64,000 nt of DNA. Origin: Odontesthes bonariensis. Lineage: Eukaryota; Chordata; Actinopteri; Atheriniformes; Atherinopsidae. The notes under the pieces were generated by a model. The model had not been told where the DNA came from, searched no databases, and saw only the letters and a list, made by a program, of their open reading frames with translations. The stretch lies in assembly GCF_027942865.1 (NCBI RefSeq), contig NC_134509.1, positions 11,992,017 to 12,056,016 of the forward strand, in the 5' to 3' direction. This document shows positions 12,229 through 23,378 of this stretch, one piece after another; position 1 is the first letter of the stretch, and the number at the start of each line of letters is the position of its first letter. The position numbers were made by a program, and so were the translations under genes.

Positions 12229-12626
12229 TGTAAGGGAAAAATTAATTCCTATATACACTGTATGAGTGTTACTCTGTATCACCCGGTAATAACTCATTTA
12301 AGACACTTGTTTTTCTCTTTTCTCCCTCTTTCAATGAGGGTATTGTGCTCTTATGATTTAACAACTTTAAGGGGTTTGACAGGGAAGATGGCATGATACA
12401 GAGGCGCCTTGGCTGTAGAAAGGGAGGAAAGATAGATAACAAAGTCTTGAACATATCAAAGGAGTGACTACGTATTAACCTGTATATTAACTGACTTGTT
12501 TTCGTCTAAGAGTCAGAGCAACTCTGAATTCTGTTCTGTGTTGTTCTCTCTTGCAAGATATTATTAAAAGCATCTTATCTCCTCAGAAAATAACTGACTC
12601 TGTGCCTTACTAAAATTTCCGCAACA
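12229..12626 (+). repeat. ERV 5' LTR
   Basis: TGTAAGGG...GCAACA, 398 bp. It differs from the 3' LTR at one position that I can see (C versus T near 12259). Possible TATA-like TATATTA near 12483 and a non-canonical ATTAAA polyadenylation signal at 12563-12568; both are guesses. Confidence 0.95.
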
Positions 12627-12630
12627 ATCT

Positions 12631-12648
12631 TGGCGTCACGAACAGGAT
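12631..12648 (+). other. ERV primer-binding site, serine tRNA type
   Basis: TGGCGTCACGAACAGGAT, 4 bases after the LTR. Its complement has the 3' GCCA end with discriminator G, acceptor strand TCGTGAC and T-stem CCTGT, as in a vertebrate tRNA-Ser with a GTCACGG-type acceptor. The assignment is from memory of tRNA sequences. Confidence 0.65.
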
Positions 12649-12884
12649 CCCTCGACTGGTTTACCTGGACCGGACCGCAGTGCCTGATCAGCCTGGACTG
12701 AAGCTCCAGCCTCATACCTCCAAGGCCTTTCGGAGAGAGAGGGCTGACGGGTCTGTTTCCTGGATACCAGCGCTGGGGTCATCTTTTGAAACACAGTAAT
12801 CTGGGGCGGTAAGATTGCTTTCTGTTATTATTTGGAAAAGAGGGTTTTCCCGGTTGTGTCATTAGCGAGACAGAGATTTCACGG

Positions 12885-12890
12885 GTAAGT
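12885..12890 (+). promoter_or_regulatory. ERV major splice donor candidate
   Basis: ACGG/GTAAGTGA is a near-consensus 5' splice site in the leader, just upstream of the hairpins and of gag. This is the expected place for the donor used for env mRNA. Confidence 0.55.
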
Positions 12891-12900
12891 GAATCTTAAG

Positions 12901-12975
12901 TCAGTCCGAAGAAGTGTGACTGAATCAGTCCGAGGAAGTGTGACTGAAGTAGGTACTCCGAAGAAGTGTGAGTAC
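12901..12975 (+). ncRNA. Three tandem leader hairpins, candidate packaging signal
   Basis: Hairpins at 12901-12923, 12925-12947 and 12953-12975. The first two have stem TCAGTC/GACTGA; the third has stem GTACTC/GAGTAC. All have an 11-base loop CGAAGAAGTGT (A-to-G at one position in the second). The stem changes while pairing is kept, and the loop is conserved. Lying after the splice donor, they would be present only in unspliced genomic RNA. Confidence 0.7.
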
Positions 12976-13042
12976 AGATTAAGGTCCTCATTGGAGACGT
13001 CCTTTGAGTAAAGGAATATATTCCCCCATTCCAAGTCCGAGA

Positions 13043-14138
13043 ATGGGAAACAGTATGTCTCGGGCTTCTGACCCTCCCGGGGGACCCAAGTATGATGAAA
13101 TGATAAAAAAATATGGTCCGGAGAATGTAAAATGGACTACTTATTGGATAAAAAATTGGGGTTTTCCCCCTGAAGGTTCTTTTAAAATGTCTGAAATAAG
13201 AAAATTAGAAGAGAAGATTTGCAAATGTGAGAAAGATATGAAGAAAAAAAAACAGTGAAGGTTAAACAGTGGAAAAAATTAGAAGAATGCAAGAAAGGTA
13301 TAGAGTGTTGGAAAAAGGAAAGTGAAGTGAGAGAAAGAAAGAAAAATGCTAAACAAATGCCAGGACAGAATGATGATGATAATGCAGTATGTGGACGAAA
13401 AGATAATTTATCTCTGACTAAGACTGAATCTCCTTTTAAGCCACCACCATATTCTACTGATAACACTTTTTCCTCTCCCTTTTCATCCGCACCTCTTTAC
13501 CCTACACTGAGCGCTCTCGCTGTGCCGGATCCGGACCTGGACTCCTGCCCTCCACGACGCCTACAACAACAACAACCACAGCCACAACAACAACTACAAC
13601 AACAACAACAACTACAGCCACAACAGCAACTACAACAACTACAGCCAGACACACCACAAGCATCTGGTTTATGGGAAGAGAATTCTCCAAACGTCACTCC
13701 AGGAGAAAACTCTCCTCAGCCTCAACATCTGTCACACCAGTCTGAAGATGAAGAAAAGGAAGAAGAAAAGGAAGAAGTTGAAGTGAATTCAACAATCAAC
13801 CTATTGCAAGTAAAAAAACTCCTCTCCCCACAATCTGGACTTCGGAGATCTCAATGTGATATGCCTGCCATGCTCAGAACCAAGCTGAGACCTGTAAGAC
13901 TGAAAAGGAGCTGCATTTGGCAGCCATGAGCATGTATTACGCAGTTGGTGATGTGACAGGTCACCCCGGAAACAGAGGACGAGGTCGGGGACGTGGACGT
14001 GGACGTGGAAGGGGAGGTCGACGTGTACCATACCTGAACTATGACTCGAATGTTTGTTTTTACTGTGGCCAGACTGGACACTGGAAGCAGGACTGTCCAC
14101 AGCTGAGAAGAGACGAAACTAAGCAAAAGGCTGACTGA
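13043..14138 (+). pseudogene. gag: ERV gag remnant (capsid largely missing)
   Basis: Structural polyprotein. It starts at ATG 13043 with MGNSMS, a myristoylation-type matrix N-terminus; an upstream in-frame TTG is less likely. The first frame stops at 13256-13258 right after a run of nine A, and coding continues in another frame, so one base is missing or slippage occurs. A basic, Lys-rich region is followed by a Gln-rich tract from CAA repeats (about 13561-13645) and an acidic Glu-rich stretch (13740-13790). Around 13800-13920 the frame changes again, and the region expected to hold the capsid domain is absent, so gag is short for the class. The nucleocapsid has an RG-repeat box (about 13978-14020) and one CCHC knuckle (CFYCGQTGHWKQDC, about 14050-14096). 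It ends at TGA 14136-14138, in frame with pro. Confidence 0.85.
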
Positions 14139-14987
14139 GGGTGGGAGGCGGGTTCCGGACGTCACACGCCAGCGGAGCCTCAACAAATGGGTGATAACAC
14201 AACACACACACATGCTTTTCCTGCTCTGTGCAATGAAGAGACGCTTGCTGACTGTGACTCACGTAGTAAAGTTTTGCATGCTATTTCTGTCCTAGAGCAA
14301 AGATGTTCACCTCAGGTGATAGGAACTTATGCTCATTTGACATCTGAAGCCTATAAGGCTTTTCCAACTTTTCAGCTTAGTATTTTGGGGAATCAAGTAA
14401 CATTTATGGTTGACTCTGGGGCTACATCATCAGTAGTGAAGTCAGGGGAATTTGATCGTCCTCCAAAGCTAAGTGGAAACTACGTCTATTCCATGTCTCC
14501 ATCAGGTCAGGTTGTGAAGGAGAAAATGACAACACCCATTGCGTGTGTCACTCCCGATGGGCTCTCCTTCAAGCACTCATTTTTGTCATCAGAGCTGTGT
14601 CCCATTAACCTGATGGGCCATGATCTCATGTGTAAACTGGGCATTATTTTAACTTCCACACCAGAGGGTGTTAAGGTGATGTCGCAGCCTGAGAAAGTTT
14701 TCACAGCGGTGCAGTTTGACTCATCAGCACTTACATATGCTTATGAGTGGAAACTTCCCAGCTCTCCTTCCTCACAACAGCTCGTGGAGGAAGCAAAAGC
14801 TTTAGTTTCACCCCTTTCTGATTTCATGCAACCTGCTGATCTGCACTGCACATCACACATTTCTTTGGGGCCTGACTATATGAGAAGAAGTGGTTTCGCA
14901 TTCCTTTTGAAAAAATATGTACGTCTACTTTATTTTGGAATTCACAAACTGCTGCACTGGCTGTGTGCCTCACTCCAGTGCAATTAG
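14139..14987 (+). pseudogene. pro: ERV protease region
   Basis: Open in the nucleocapsid frame straight after the gag TGA, so expression by stop readthrough is implied, as in gammaretroviruses. The aspartic protease active site DSGATSSVV lies at about 14413-14439, and a second conserved motif LMGHDLMCKLG at about 14611-14643. Coding matching the start of the polymerase leaves this frame at a two-base duplication near 14877-14881; the frame closes at 14987. The break uncouples protease from reverse transcriptase. Confidence 0.85.
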
Positions 14988-17900
14988 AGTTTTTTAATGT
15001 TTGTGGTACTCGCCCTCACATCTCCTTGGCCAAACCTACACATTGGCACTGGCAGGGTGTGGGAGAGTTTGTTGCAACTTGTAAAAAAGAAACTGATTGG
15101 ACAGTTTCACCTGCTGATCCAAATTTGATGTTTTCTGAACGATTGTCAGCATACAAGAAAACCTTTTTGAGCACAATGCATTGTCAAAGAACTGTGGAAT
15201 TAGTTCCCACTACAGAATCACATTTTGAAGCATGTTTTTTATCTGAAACAGATCTGTCTTCATTACCCATGTTGGCTGAAGTGCCCACTGATCTTTGGGC
15301 TAAAAGCAAAAATGATGTGGGGTTGATAAAAGGCTGTGAACCGGTAATTGTCACCCCTAAATCGGACTTTCGCCCGTGTAAAAAACAATACCCTTTGAAG
15401 CCTGAAGCAATCAAAGGGATTAAGCCTGTTTTTCAATCTTTTCAGAAAACAGGCATCATTGTTCCCTGTGAAAATTCACCTGTGCGCACTCCATTATTTC
15501 CTGTTAGAAAGATTAGAGATGCTGGCCAGCCAGATGAATGGCGTTTTGTACAGGACCTCCAAGCAGTGAATGCTGCAGTTCAGCCACGTGCTCCCACTGT
15601 GCCCAACCCACACACTATTTTGTCTCAAATTCCATCAGATGCACAGTTTTTCTCAGTTGTTGACTTGTCTAACGCATTTTTCTCTGTCCCTGTGCATCCT
15701 GATAGCCAGTTTTGGTTTGCTTTTGAATTTGAGGGGAAATCTTGGACTTTTACCCGGTTATGCCAGGGATATTGTGAAAGTCCCACTATTTACAATGCTG
15801 CCCTCAAAGCTAGTCTGGAACCACTCCAACTAACCCAAGGCTCTGCTCTTTTGCAGTACGTGGATGACATCCTTTTATGCAGCCCATCTAAGCAACAGTG
15901 TGAAAAAGACACAGTGGCTCTGCTGAAGCATCTTCATTCTTGTGGCCACAAAGCCAGCCTTTCTAAATTGCAGTTTGTTCAGGACAAAGTCACCTTTTTG
16001 GGCCATGTGATTTCCAAAGAGGGGCGCTCACTTTCTCCTAAACGCGTTGCTGCAGTTCAGAACATTCCTAAACCAGTTACTAAAAAACAGCTCATGTCCT
16101 TTTTAGGCATAACATCTTACTGCAGGAACTTCATTCCTAACTACTCTTCTCTGGAAGCTCCTTTAGGTGCTCTTATCCATGGGAAAGGCCTCCAGTCAGC
16201 TGATCGTGTTCCATGGACTTCTGAGGCTGAATCAGCCTTCACTCAGCTTAAGCTGGCTCTTCAAACAGCTCCTACACTTGGTATCCTAGATCCTCATAAA
16301 CCTTTCACACAGGCAGTTGATGAGAAGCGTGGTTGTATGACATCTGTTCTTATGCAGGAACACGGGGGAAGACAAAGGCCAGTGGCTTATTTCTCCGCAA
16401 AGTTGGACCCTGTGGCTGCAGGTCTGCCTGGTTGTCTTCGTGCTGTTGCAGCTGCAGAGAAAGCTGTCCTGGCCTCCCGAGATATTGTAGGCTACAGTAA
16501 TTTGACTGTTTTGGTTCCTCATTCTGTTGCCATTATTCTTCTTGAGCAGAAAACCTCACATCTTTCAGCTGCTCGCTGGCTCAGATACACCTCTGTGCTC
16601 CTTGATATGCCAAATGTCACTATTAAACGTTGTACTGTTCTGAATCCGGCTACGTTGCTTCCCACTCCTGATGATGGGGAGCCGCATGACTGTGTAGTTG
16701 TTCTGGAACAGGTTTGTACACCCAGACCTGATCTTTCTGACATTCCTCTTCCCAACTCTGACATGATTCTTTTTGTAGATGGATCAGCTTTGCGTGATCC
16801 AGCCACAGGTACTAACTGTGTTGGGTTTGCAGTATGTTCTTCACATGACACTTTGCTGTCTGGCTCCCTTCCTAAACACTTCTCTGCCCAAACTGCTGAA
16901 CTCATTGCACTTACTGAAGCATGTAAGCTGGCAGGTGGTAAGTCTGTCACCATTTACACAGATTCCAGATATGCTTTTGGTGTTGTTCATGACTTTGGTG
17001 CGCTGTGGAAACACAGACATTTCCTTAAATCAGATGGCAAACCCATCTTGAACTCCTCACAGGTTTCTGATCTTCTTGATGCGATCCTTTTGCCTACAGC
17101 AATTTCGGTCTGTAAGTGTGCGGCTCACACTAACTCAGATGATCCTGTTGCTCGTGGCAATGCTAGAGCTGATGCTGCAGCTAAGCAGGCAGCTAATGCT
17201 TTTCCTGTTTTCACTTCCCTCTTTTTGCAAGCGGAAGACACGCCCACAGATTTCCATGCTTTGCAAAGTTTTGTTTCTGCAGATGAAAAACGCATTTGGT
17301 CCTCAGCGGGTGCAACTCATACAGATGGTGTTTGGCTGGGACCTGATGGTAAACCCTGTCTTCCTAAACATTTTTTTCCTCACTTTGCTAAATTGACATA
17401 CGGGTTGGACCATGTGTCAAAAGGGGGGATGCTGAATGCTCTCACTGCTCATTGGTTCACAAAAGGGTTCAGCTCATATGCACAAAAATACTGTCAGTCG
17501 TGTATGGTTTGTGCTACACACAATGCAGAGAAAGCAATAAACACTTCACAAGCTGTACATCCTCCACCAGAAAGACCTTTTGAACATTTAATGATGGACT
17601 TTGTTGAACTCACACCAGCTGAAGGAAAGAAATATGCACTCGTAGTAGTGGACATGTTTAGTAAATGGGTTGAAGTTTTTCCTGCAAAACATGCAAACAG
17701 TCATGCAGTAACTAAAGCACTGCTGACAGAAATCATTCCAAGGTGGGGCATTCCAGAGAAGATCAGTAGTGATAATGGCAGACACTTTGTAAACACAGCA
17801 TTGACCGAGGTTGGTAAGTTCCTGGGAATAAGCTTGCGTACACATTGTGCTTATCATCCACAGAGCGGAGGTGCTGTGGAAAGAGAAAATGGTACTTTAA

Positions 17901-17998
17901 AGTCCAATCTAGCCAAATGTTGCGAAGAAACGGGTCTGCCATGGACAAAAGCATTACCTATTGTGCTCACCTATATGAGGATGAGAATTAGAGCTTGA
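14882..17998 (+). pseudogene. pol: ERV reverse transcriptase, RNase H, integrase core
   Basis: About 1,040 codons open. RT: catalytic Asp in VVDLSNAFF (15662) and YVDD at 15857-15868; the LPQG-type motif reads LCQGYCESP. RNase H: FVDGS (Asp at 16778), Glu in AQTAELIAL (about 16895) and YTDSRYAF (about 16958). Integrase: His-His-Cys-Cys zinc domain ending CQSC (about 17491), then D,D(35)E with Asp 17597, Asp 17771 and Glu 17879. An in-frame TGA at 17996-17998 ends it before the C-terminal domain; the position fits CpG decay of an Arg codon. Confidence 0.93.
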
Positions 17999-18442
17999 GT
18001 GAACCTCAGCCCATTTGAAGTTTTATTTGGCAGACCTCCTAACCTGGGAGTGGGACCTGTAACCAGACCCCTCCCCTCCACAACTGTTTGTGATGATGCA
18101 ATGTTGTCTTACTGTCGAAACCTTTCTACTGTCCTCTCTCAAGTTTCACAGACAGTGAAAGCAGCACTTCCAGCCTCAGCGGACACACCCCTGCACCCAC
18201 TCCAACCAGGTGATTGGATAGTGGTGAAGGAATTTCGCAGAAAACACTGGAAGTCCAAACGCTGGCAAGGCCCGTTCCAGGTGCTACTGGTCACTCACAC
18301 AGCTGTTAAAGTCGCAGAAAGAGCAACCTGGATTCACGCCAGTCACTGTAAGAAAGTGCCAGAACCAGTAGATGACTTCCACCCTGACATACATCAGCCT
18401 AACCAACTCGCCCTGAAGGACAAAGAAAAGAGTCAGCAGTAA
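17999..18442 (+). pseudogene. pol: ERV integrase C-terminal part after the stop
   Basis: Same frame as the polymerase, directly after the TGA. Begins NLSPFEVLFGRPP, conserved in class I integrases, and contains LQPGDWIVVK and WQGPFQVLL, the GPY/F-type module. Ends TAA at 18440-18442. It would be lost from the protein unless the stop is read through. Confidence 0.85.
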
Positions 18443-18519
18443 AAGCTGTACTCCACCGGTGTGTTAAGTGCTAGTAACCTCTGACACCGAAGATTGAGAC
18501 ATCCTCACCGAGACCTGCG

Positions 18520-19570
18520 ATGAAGCGACGTGATCATCACAAGTGTGAACAATGGCAGAAACTGTTTGTTGTTTGTAACCTGACATGTGTAATGTTACTG
18601 TCCCTGTCACATGGGGAAGGAGTAGTACTCAGAATTCAGTAGCTTTTCATTGTATTTTTACTTATTGCCTATTTGATTCTCCCTCCATGTCTCATTGGAT
18701 TTTTAATGATACTTTGCATTCCACTCGCCCTGTCCCTGACATGTTTTGGCTGTGTGGCCGTCACAGTAAGCTACATTCTAGTCTGCCTGCCAATTGGACT
18801 GGTAGGTCATTGGTATATAATGTCCGTATTGCTGTTGATCCTTTTGCTCCTCAACCCACCCGCTCAGTACGTAAACGCTCTATTCCTGGTAGTTTTGATG
18901 ATCGTGTCTATGTTGATGCAATTGGAGTTCCCAGAGGTGTCCCTGATGAATACAAAGCCAGAAATCAGATAGCTGCTGGTTTTGAGTCCATTTTCTTATG
19001 GCCTACCATTAACAAAATGTGGACTGGATCAATTATCTTTTTTATAACCAACAGCGTTTTATTAATTACACTCATGATGCTATTGAAGGACTAGCTGAAC
19101 AGCTAGGCCCCACTTCTCTTATGGCTTGGCAAAACAGAATGGCTTTAGATATGTTGTTAGCTGAACGCGGAGGGGTGTGTGCTTTGATGGGTGATTCATG
19201 TTGCACTTTTATTCCTAATAATACGGCTCCGGATGGCTCTGTAACCAGAGCTCTGGATGGCCTCCGCTCCCTTAGAGAAGAACTGGCTGAAAACTCTGGC
19301 GTTGACACCTCCCTTACTGGTTGGCTTGATTCAATGTTTGGCAAATGGAAGACTCTTATTCTCTCCCTCCTCACAGGGTTAATTATTGGATTGTGTCTAT
19401 TGGCTTTTTGTGGATGTTGTATTATTCCCTGTGTGCGAGGCCTCATTGTGCGCGCCATTGATAAGTCTGTGTCTTACCAAATGATTCGACTGACTCAGCA
19501 AACTCCTTTGCTTTCAGGTTGTCCTTTTAGTGACTCTGATTTGGACATGGATGATGATGTTTCTGTTTAA
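18520..19570 (+). pseudogene. env: ERV envelope remnant (surface subunit mostly deleted)
   Basis: ATG 18520 opens a short basic then hydrophobic leader resembling a signal peptide, which runs into a stop after about 40 codons. From 18585 another frame encodes only the end of the surface subunit, a furin-type RSVRKR site (18861-18878) and the start of the transmembrane subunit. A one-base loss near 19015-19018 shifts the frame. The rest (19019-19570) holds the CX6CC motif (Cys 19178; Cys-Cys 19199-19204), a membrane segment (about 19350-19430) and a short tail. The receptor-binding part is missing, so this is not a working envelope gene. Confidence 0.85.
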
Positions 19571-19728
19571 TTGTTGATGTTTTGATTGTTTATCATTGGA
19601 CCCTTTATCACTATGATGCCTGCGTTTTAAACTCACGTTGTGTGTGAATGCAGACTGATGTTTACTGATAAAGTTATTATTTTTCTTGCTTCTTTTGGGT
19701 TGATTAATATAATGGTATTATTATAATC

Positions 19729-19740
19729 AAAAGGGTGGAG
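19729..19740 (+). other. ERV polypurine tract
   Basis: AAAAGGGTGGAG ends exactly at the 3' LTR, as needed for plus-strand priming. Confidence 0.75.
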
Positions 19741-20138
19741 TGTAAGGGAAAAATTAATTCCTATATACATTGTATGAGTGTTACTCTGTATCACCCGGTA
19801 ATAACTCATTTAAGACACTTGTTTTTCTCTTTTCTCCCTCTTTCAATGAGGGTATTGTGCTCTTATGATTTAACAACTTTAAGGGGTTTGACAGGGAAGA
19901 TGGCATGATACAGAGGCGCCTTGGCTGTAGAAAGGGAGGAAAGATAGATAACAAAGTCTTGAACATATCAAAGGAGTGACTACGTATTAACCTGTATATT
20001 AACTGACTTGTTTTCGTCTAAGAGTCAGAGCAACTCTGAATTCTGTTCTGTGTTGTTCTCTCTTGCAAGATATTATTAAAAGCATCTTATCTCCTCAGAA
20101 AATAACTGACTCTGTGCCTTACTAAAATTTCCGCAACA
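19741..20138 (+). repeat. ERV 3' LTR
   Basis: Same 398 bp as the 5' LTR with one visible difference. Followed by the GTAG target duplication. Confidence 0.95.
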
Positions 20139-20142
20139 GTAG

Positions 20143-20287
20143 TATTCAAGAATGATTCTCCAGGCTTCTTAAAAGGCATTTCAAAGCTCTTCTTTGGATG
20201 TTGGCTGCCCTTTGCTTCGTTCTCTTTCAAGATGATCCCACACCGCTTTAACAGCATTAAGTTCCGGGGCTCTGGGGAGGATTCATC
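20143..20287 (-). mobile_element. Tc1 remnant, 5' piece after the ERV (U2)
   Basis: Continues the fossil interrupted at 12228; codes the PELNAVKAVWDHL part. Confidence 0.7.
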
Positions 20288-21420
20288 CCTCCAGAAAGAC
20301 CTGTTGCCTCTGATTTTCAGTTCGATTCTTGTGTCATTTTGGCATACCTCAGCCTTTTCTTATCGTTTCCCTTCCTTTAAAAATGGCTTCTTGTTGGTGC
20401 AAAAATACTACTTTATGTCTGTTAAACTGTTCTCTTTGGGTTTTTATGTTTGTACATGTAACTGATGAATAGGAACTAAATCTTTTTTTTGTGACAGCTG
20501 TAACTGTAAAATAATTTTTAAAAAGTTGCTTTTTCAAGTCTGTTATATAAAGACACAACAATGGTTCATATCTTGAGCTTAGAGCTTTAATGACTCATTG
20601 CTCACATTTTAGTGGCTTAACACACCCAAAAAAAACACTGAATATTCTGAAAATGGTACATGGTCTGGACTGATATGGGGTGAAAAAGAAGCCAATGTTC
20701 ATTTCTTTGAAAGGTTTTAAAAAAGACTGGAGACTAATTTAAAAGATTACATGTAAGTCTGGCTCCTTGGATGCAAAATATAAAGAAACCAGGGTCGGTT
20801 CAAGCCTTTTTGCACCGTAATGTAGGTCAATTGATATTTTGTTGTATGCTGCCCTTGATGTAAAGCTTAACACTGTGTACTGCAGAATATATTTCAGGGT
20901 TTTATTCATAAACAAAGAAGAAAAACTTGTAGAGACTTGACTTTGCAAAGCTTGCACGAGGTTAGCCTGGTTGCGTGCAAACCTTTTCTGAGAGAGCGTA
21001 CATGGCGATGGGAGTGGCATTTTAAGGCTTTTGATCAGAAAAGGAAAGTGGTCGGTTAGAAGGAAAGTAATTACATTCATCCAGGTGATAATGAGATGCC
21101 ATACACAGTTGTCAGGAAATCTATAACAAGTGTTCACCTCTTTGTGATTCAGGAGTAGAAAACAAACGATCAAGATCACCAGGGTGATTCAGATTCATCC
21201 TTTATTCATCAACATCCACAACCAACCATAAACAAATTCTTTTAGGATTTCAGTTGCATTGGCTGACAAACAATCATATATTGAATATTACTTCAACTAC
21301 ATTGCTAATCAACTGTGACTTGGTTGATTTGTTTTCTTTTTTGGTTTTATATAAGAATCCAGTGGATAAAATAATGAATAAAAACAAAGGCAAAATCTGT
21401 GTGCTAAACAAAGGAACGTC

Positions 21421-22588
21421 TCACTTGTACAACTTATACTGCATGTTCCAGAGTTTGGAGGAGGCAACCCCAATAACGCAGCAGGCGAGCCTTCGGCCTG
21501 CATTCCCATCTAACAAGCTCCCTGGGTTTCCACCAAGCCCTAAGTCATCTTCGCGTTCATGAATCACCACTGATCTTCCAAACACAGACGTGACTCCAAA
21601 CAGTGTCGCATCAGATTCTATCAGCGCACTGATTTTTCCTTGCTGAGGCAAAAAGTTACCAAAGTCTCCTGGGTGGTTAGGGTGATCCACACCGTATGGA
21701 TTGTAGTGGCCGCCAGTTGAGTCACATCCGCGGCTCAGGTCTCCATACTGATAGATGTGCACAGCTCTGTATTCTGGAGAGCCCTCTGTGGGGAAGCCAC
21801 TGAAACTGAGAAGGACTTGCAGTTTTCCCTGAGAGGGATGCTGCTTAAAAAGCACCCGACCATAGATTTTGGGCAGGCCATCAGGGAGTGTAGAGCTCGG
21901 TTTCACTTTGCAGACTCCATACAGAGCGCCATTGGGCTGCGAGACCTCTGGTGGAAGCAGAGTATCAGTGTGCGCCGAGACACATTGTTGAAAGCCTGCC
22001 AGCAAGACCAACAGAGCGGTTTCCAGTACACTCACTGACCTGAAACATATTGGAATAACAGGACAATGCATATCAAATGTGTTGCATGGGCTTTAGATTA
22101 AATCAACATATATTTTTGGCAGAATTTAGACTATTTAAATAAGTAAAAGAAGCTGTTTGTTTACAGACAGGAGTCCTACAGTAAGAGGGTTATGGCACTG
22201 ATGGGGTTGGAGCTGATTTAAGAAAGCCCATCAGGTAATTAGATGGTATTTTCTATGTTAATTATAAGTTTGGTTTAAAAGCCTAAAATGCAATCAACTA
22301 CTACTTTTGTGCATTTTAGTAAAACAAAGAAAAAAAAAGGTAACATTTTTTAACATGACAGTTTACAGTAGCACAGTGACTACCTCCATCATTTTAGTGG
22401 CTGGGATCTGTTACTTTTTACAAACTTCTACAGATTACACACTCAGGGATGAGACTTCAAAACTACTAGCAGGTTTTTATCTTACCATAAAGGTAAACGG
22501 TATAACGCAGTGTGTAAAGTTAATGGCGTGCCCCTGCAAAACCATGAAGACTTTAGTATACTTACCCGTGTGGTCGCATGATCGCCAT
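21421..22588 (-). CDS. sod3: Extracellular Cu/Zn superoxide dismutase, U2 copy
   Basis: Coding exons 22566-22588 and 21421-22039. Predicted protein identical to U1, including the Tyr at the copper-ligand position. Against no visible exon 2 difference from U1, the intron shows four substitutions and small A/T-run indels. The ERV lies about 1.3 kb downstream of the stop, in the opposite orientation. Candidate TATA box at 22683-22689, polyadenylation signal at 21201-21206. Confidence 0.92.
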
Positions 22589-22682
22589 CAAAACAACAAG
22601 AATTCAAACTCAAGTCTTCAGTCTTGACAACCTGCTCAGCACAGATCCTCTGAAGAGTCACGGTAAGAGTGTTTGATAACAG

Positions 22683-22689
22683 CTTTATA
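22683..22689 (-). promoter_or_regulatory. Candidate sod3 TATA box (U2)
   Basis: Same TATAAAG as in U1, 95 bases above the ATG. Confidence 0.5.
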
Positions 22690-23378
22690 GGATTTTTTGG
22701 AAGGCGTTACCTCAGCTGAGGGTGGAGCAGGGGTTTTGTCTATCAGCCATGACAATTGATAACATGGCAGAGGGAATGGTTTAACGAATGCGATTGACGG
22801 AATATTAGTGTGTCACTGACAAAGGCGGAGATATCAGATGCAAGCGCATCTAGGCAGACGAATTGTTTTCATTCATTCACCTCTAACCTTGCTGATGTTT
22901 TAGGTTACAAATTGTTTATCAGCTGATGACTGTTTTGAGGGAGATTGGGAAAAGAAATCATGAACACATGCCACACTGATGTTGTATGCTGAAAAATCAA
23001 ATGCACGTTGATTTATCTGTTTTATCTCTCATCATGGGTACTCGGAATCAAACTGTGATTAAAAATACAACATGATGTTCTGGTAAAGACTGACATTTTT
23101 TTACTTTTAGTTTTTAGGGCATTCACTTTATGAGCCTTGTACTTTTATCAAATGGCTGTTTGTGCAGTGTGCTGGAACCGCTTCAGATAATAACAATAAA
23201 GACTCATATATACTCATGCATCCTCTGAGTTGAGAGGCGAGAAGGAAACACCTGCTTGTAGCATGGGTAAATAACACATCTGCGAAGGTGCCATCATTGA
23301 TGATTTCTGTTGTGTTGTGTTAGATAGTTATTTCCTTCTGGCCATAACGAACATCGACTAAGCCCTTTGATGCGCAAC

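Larger units (their letters stand above)
12229..20138 (+). mobile_element. Class I (gamma/epsilon-like) endogenous retrovirus
   Basis: Complete LTR-to-LTR provirus of 7910 bp inside the Tc1 fossil. 398-bp LTRs begin TG and end CA and are flanked by a 4-bp GTAG target duplication (12225-12228, 20139-20142). Internal order: primer-binding site, leader with splice donor and three hairpins, gag, pro, RT-RNase H-integrase, env, polypurine tract. Class I features: gag and pol in one frame separated by a single stop, one CCHC zinc knuckle, GPF motif in the integrase C-terminus, and a CX6CC transmembrane subunit. Frameshifts, one stop and deletions in gag and env make it defective. The other units have the empty site. 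Confidence 0.95.

Noticed and set aside
12269-12454. 61-codon minus-strand frame inside the LTR
   Set aside because: Occurs in both LTRs because they are duplicates; no known LTR-encoded protein matches.
13497-13697. Cys- and Val-rich minus-strand frames in gag
   Set aside because: Antisense reading of the CAA repeats that encode poly-Gln.
20739-21179. 146-codon minus-strand frame downstream of sod3
   Set aside because: Not recognised. Shortened in U1 and altered in U5 by ordinary sequence differences, and it lies at or beyond the sod3 3' end.
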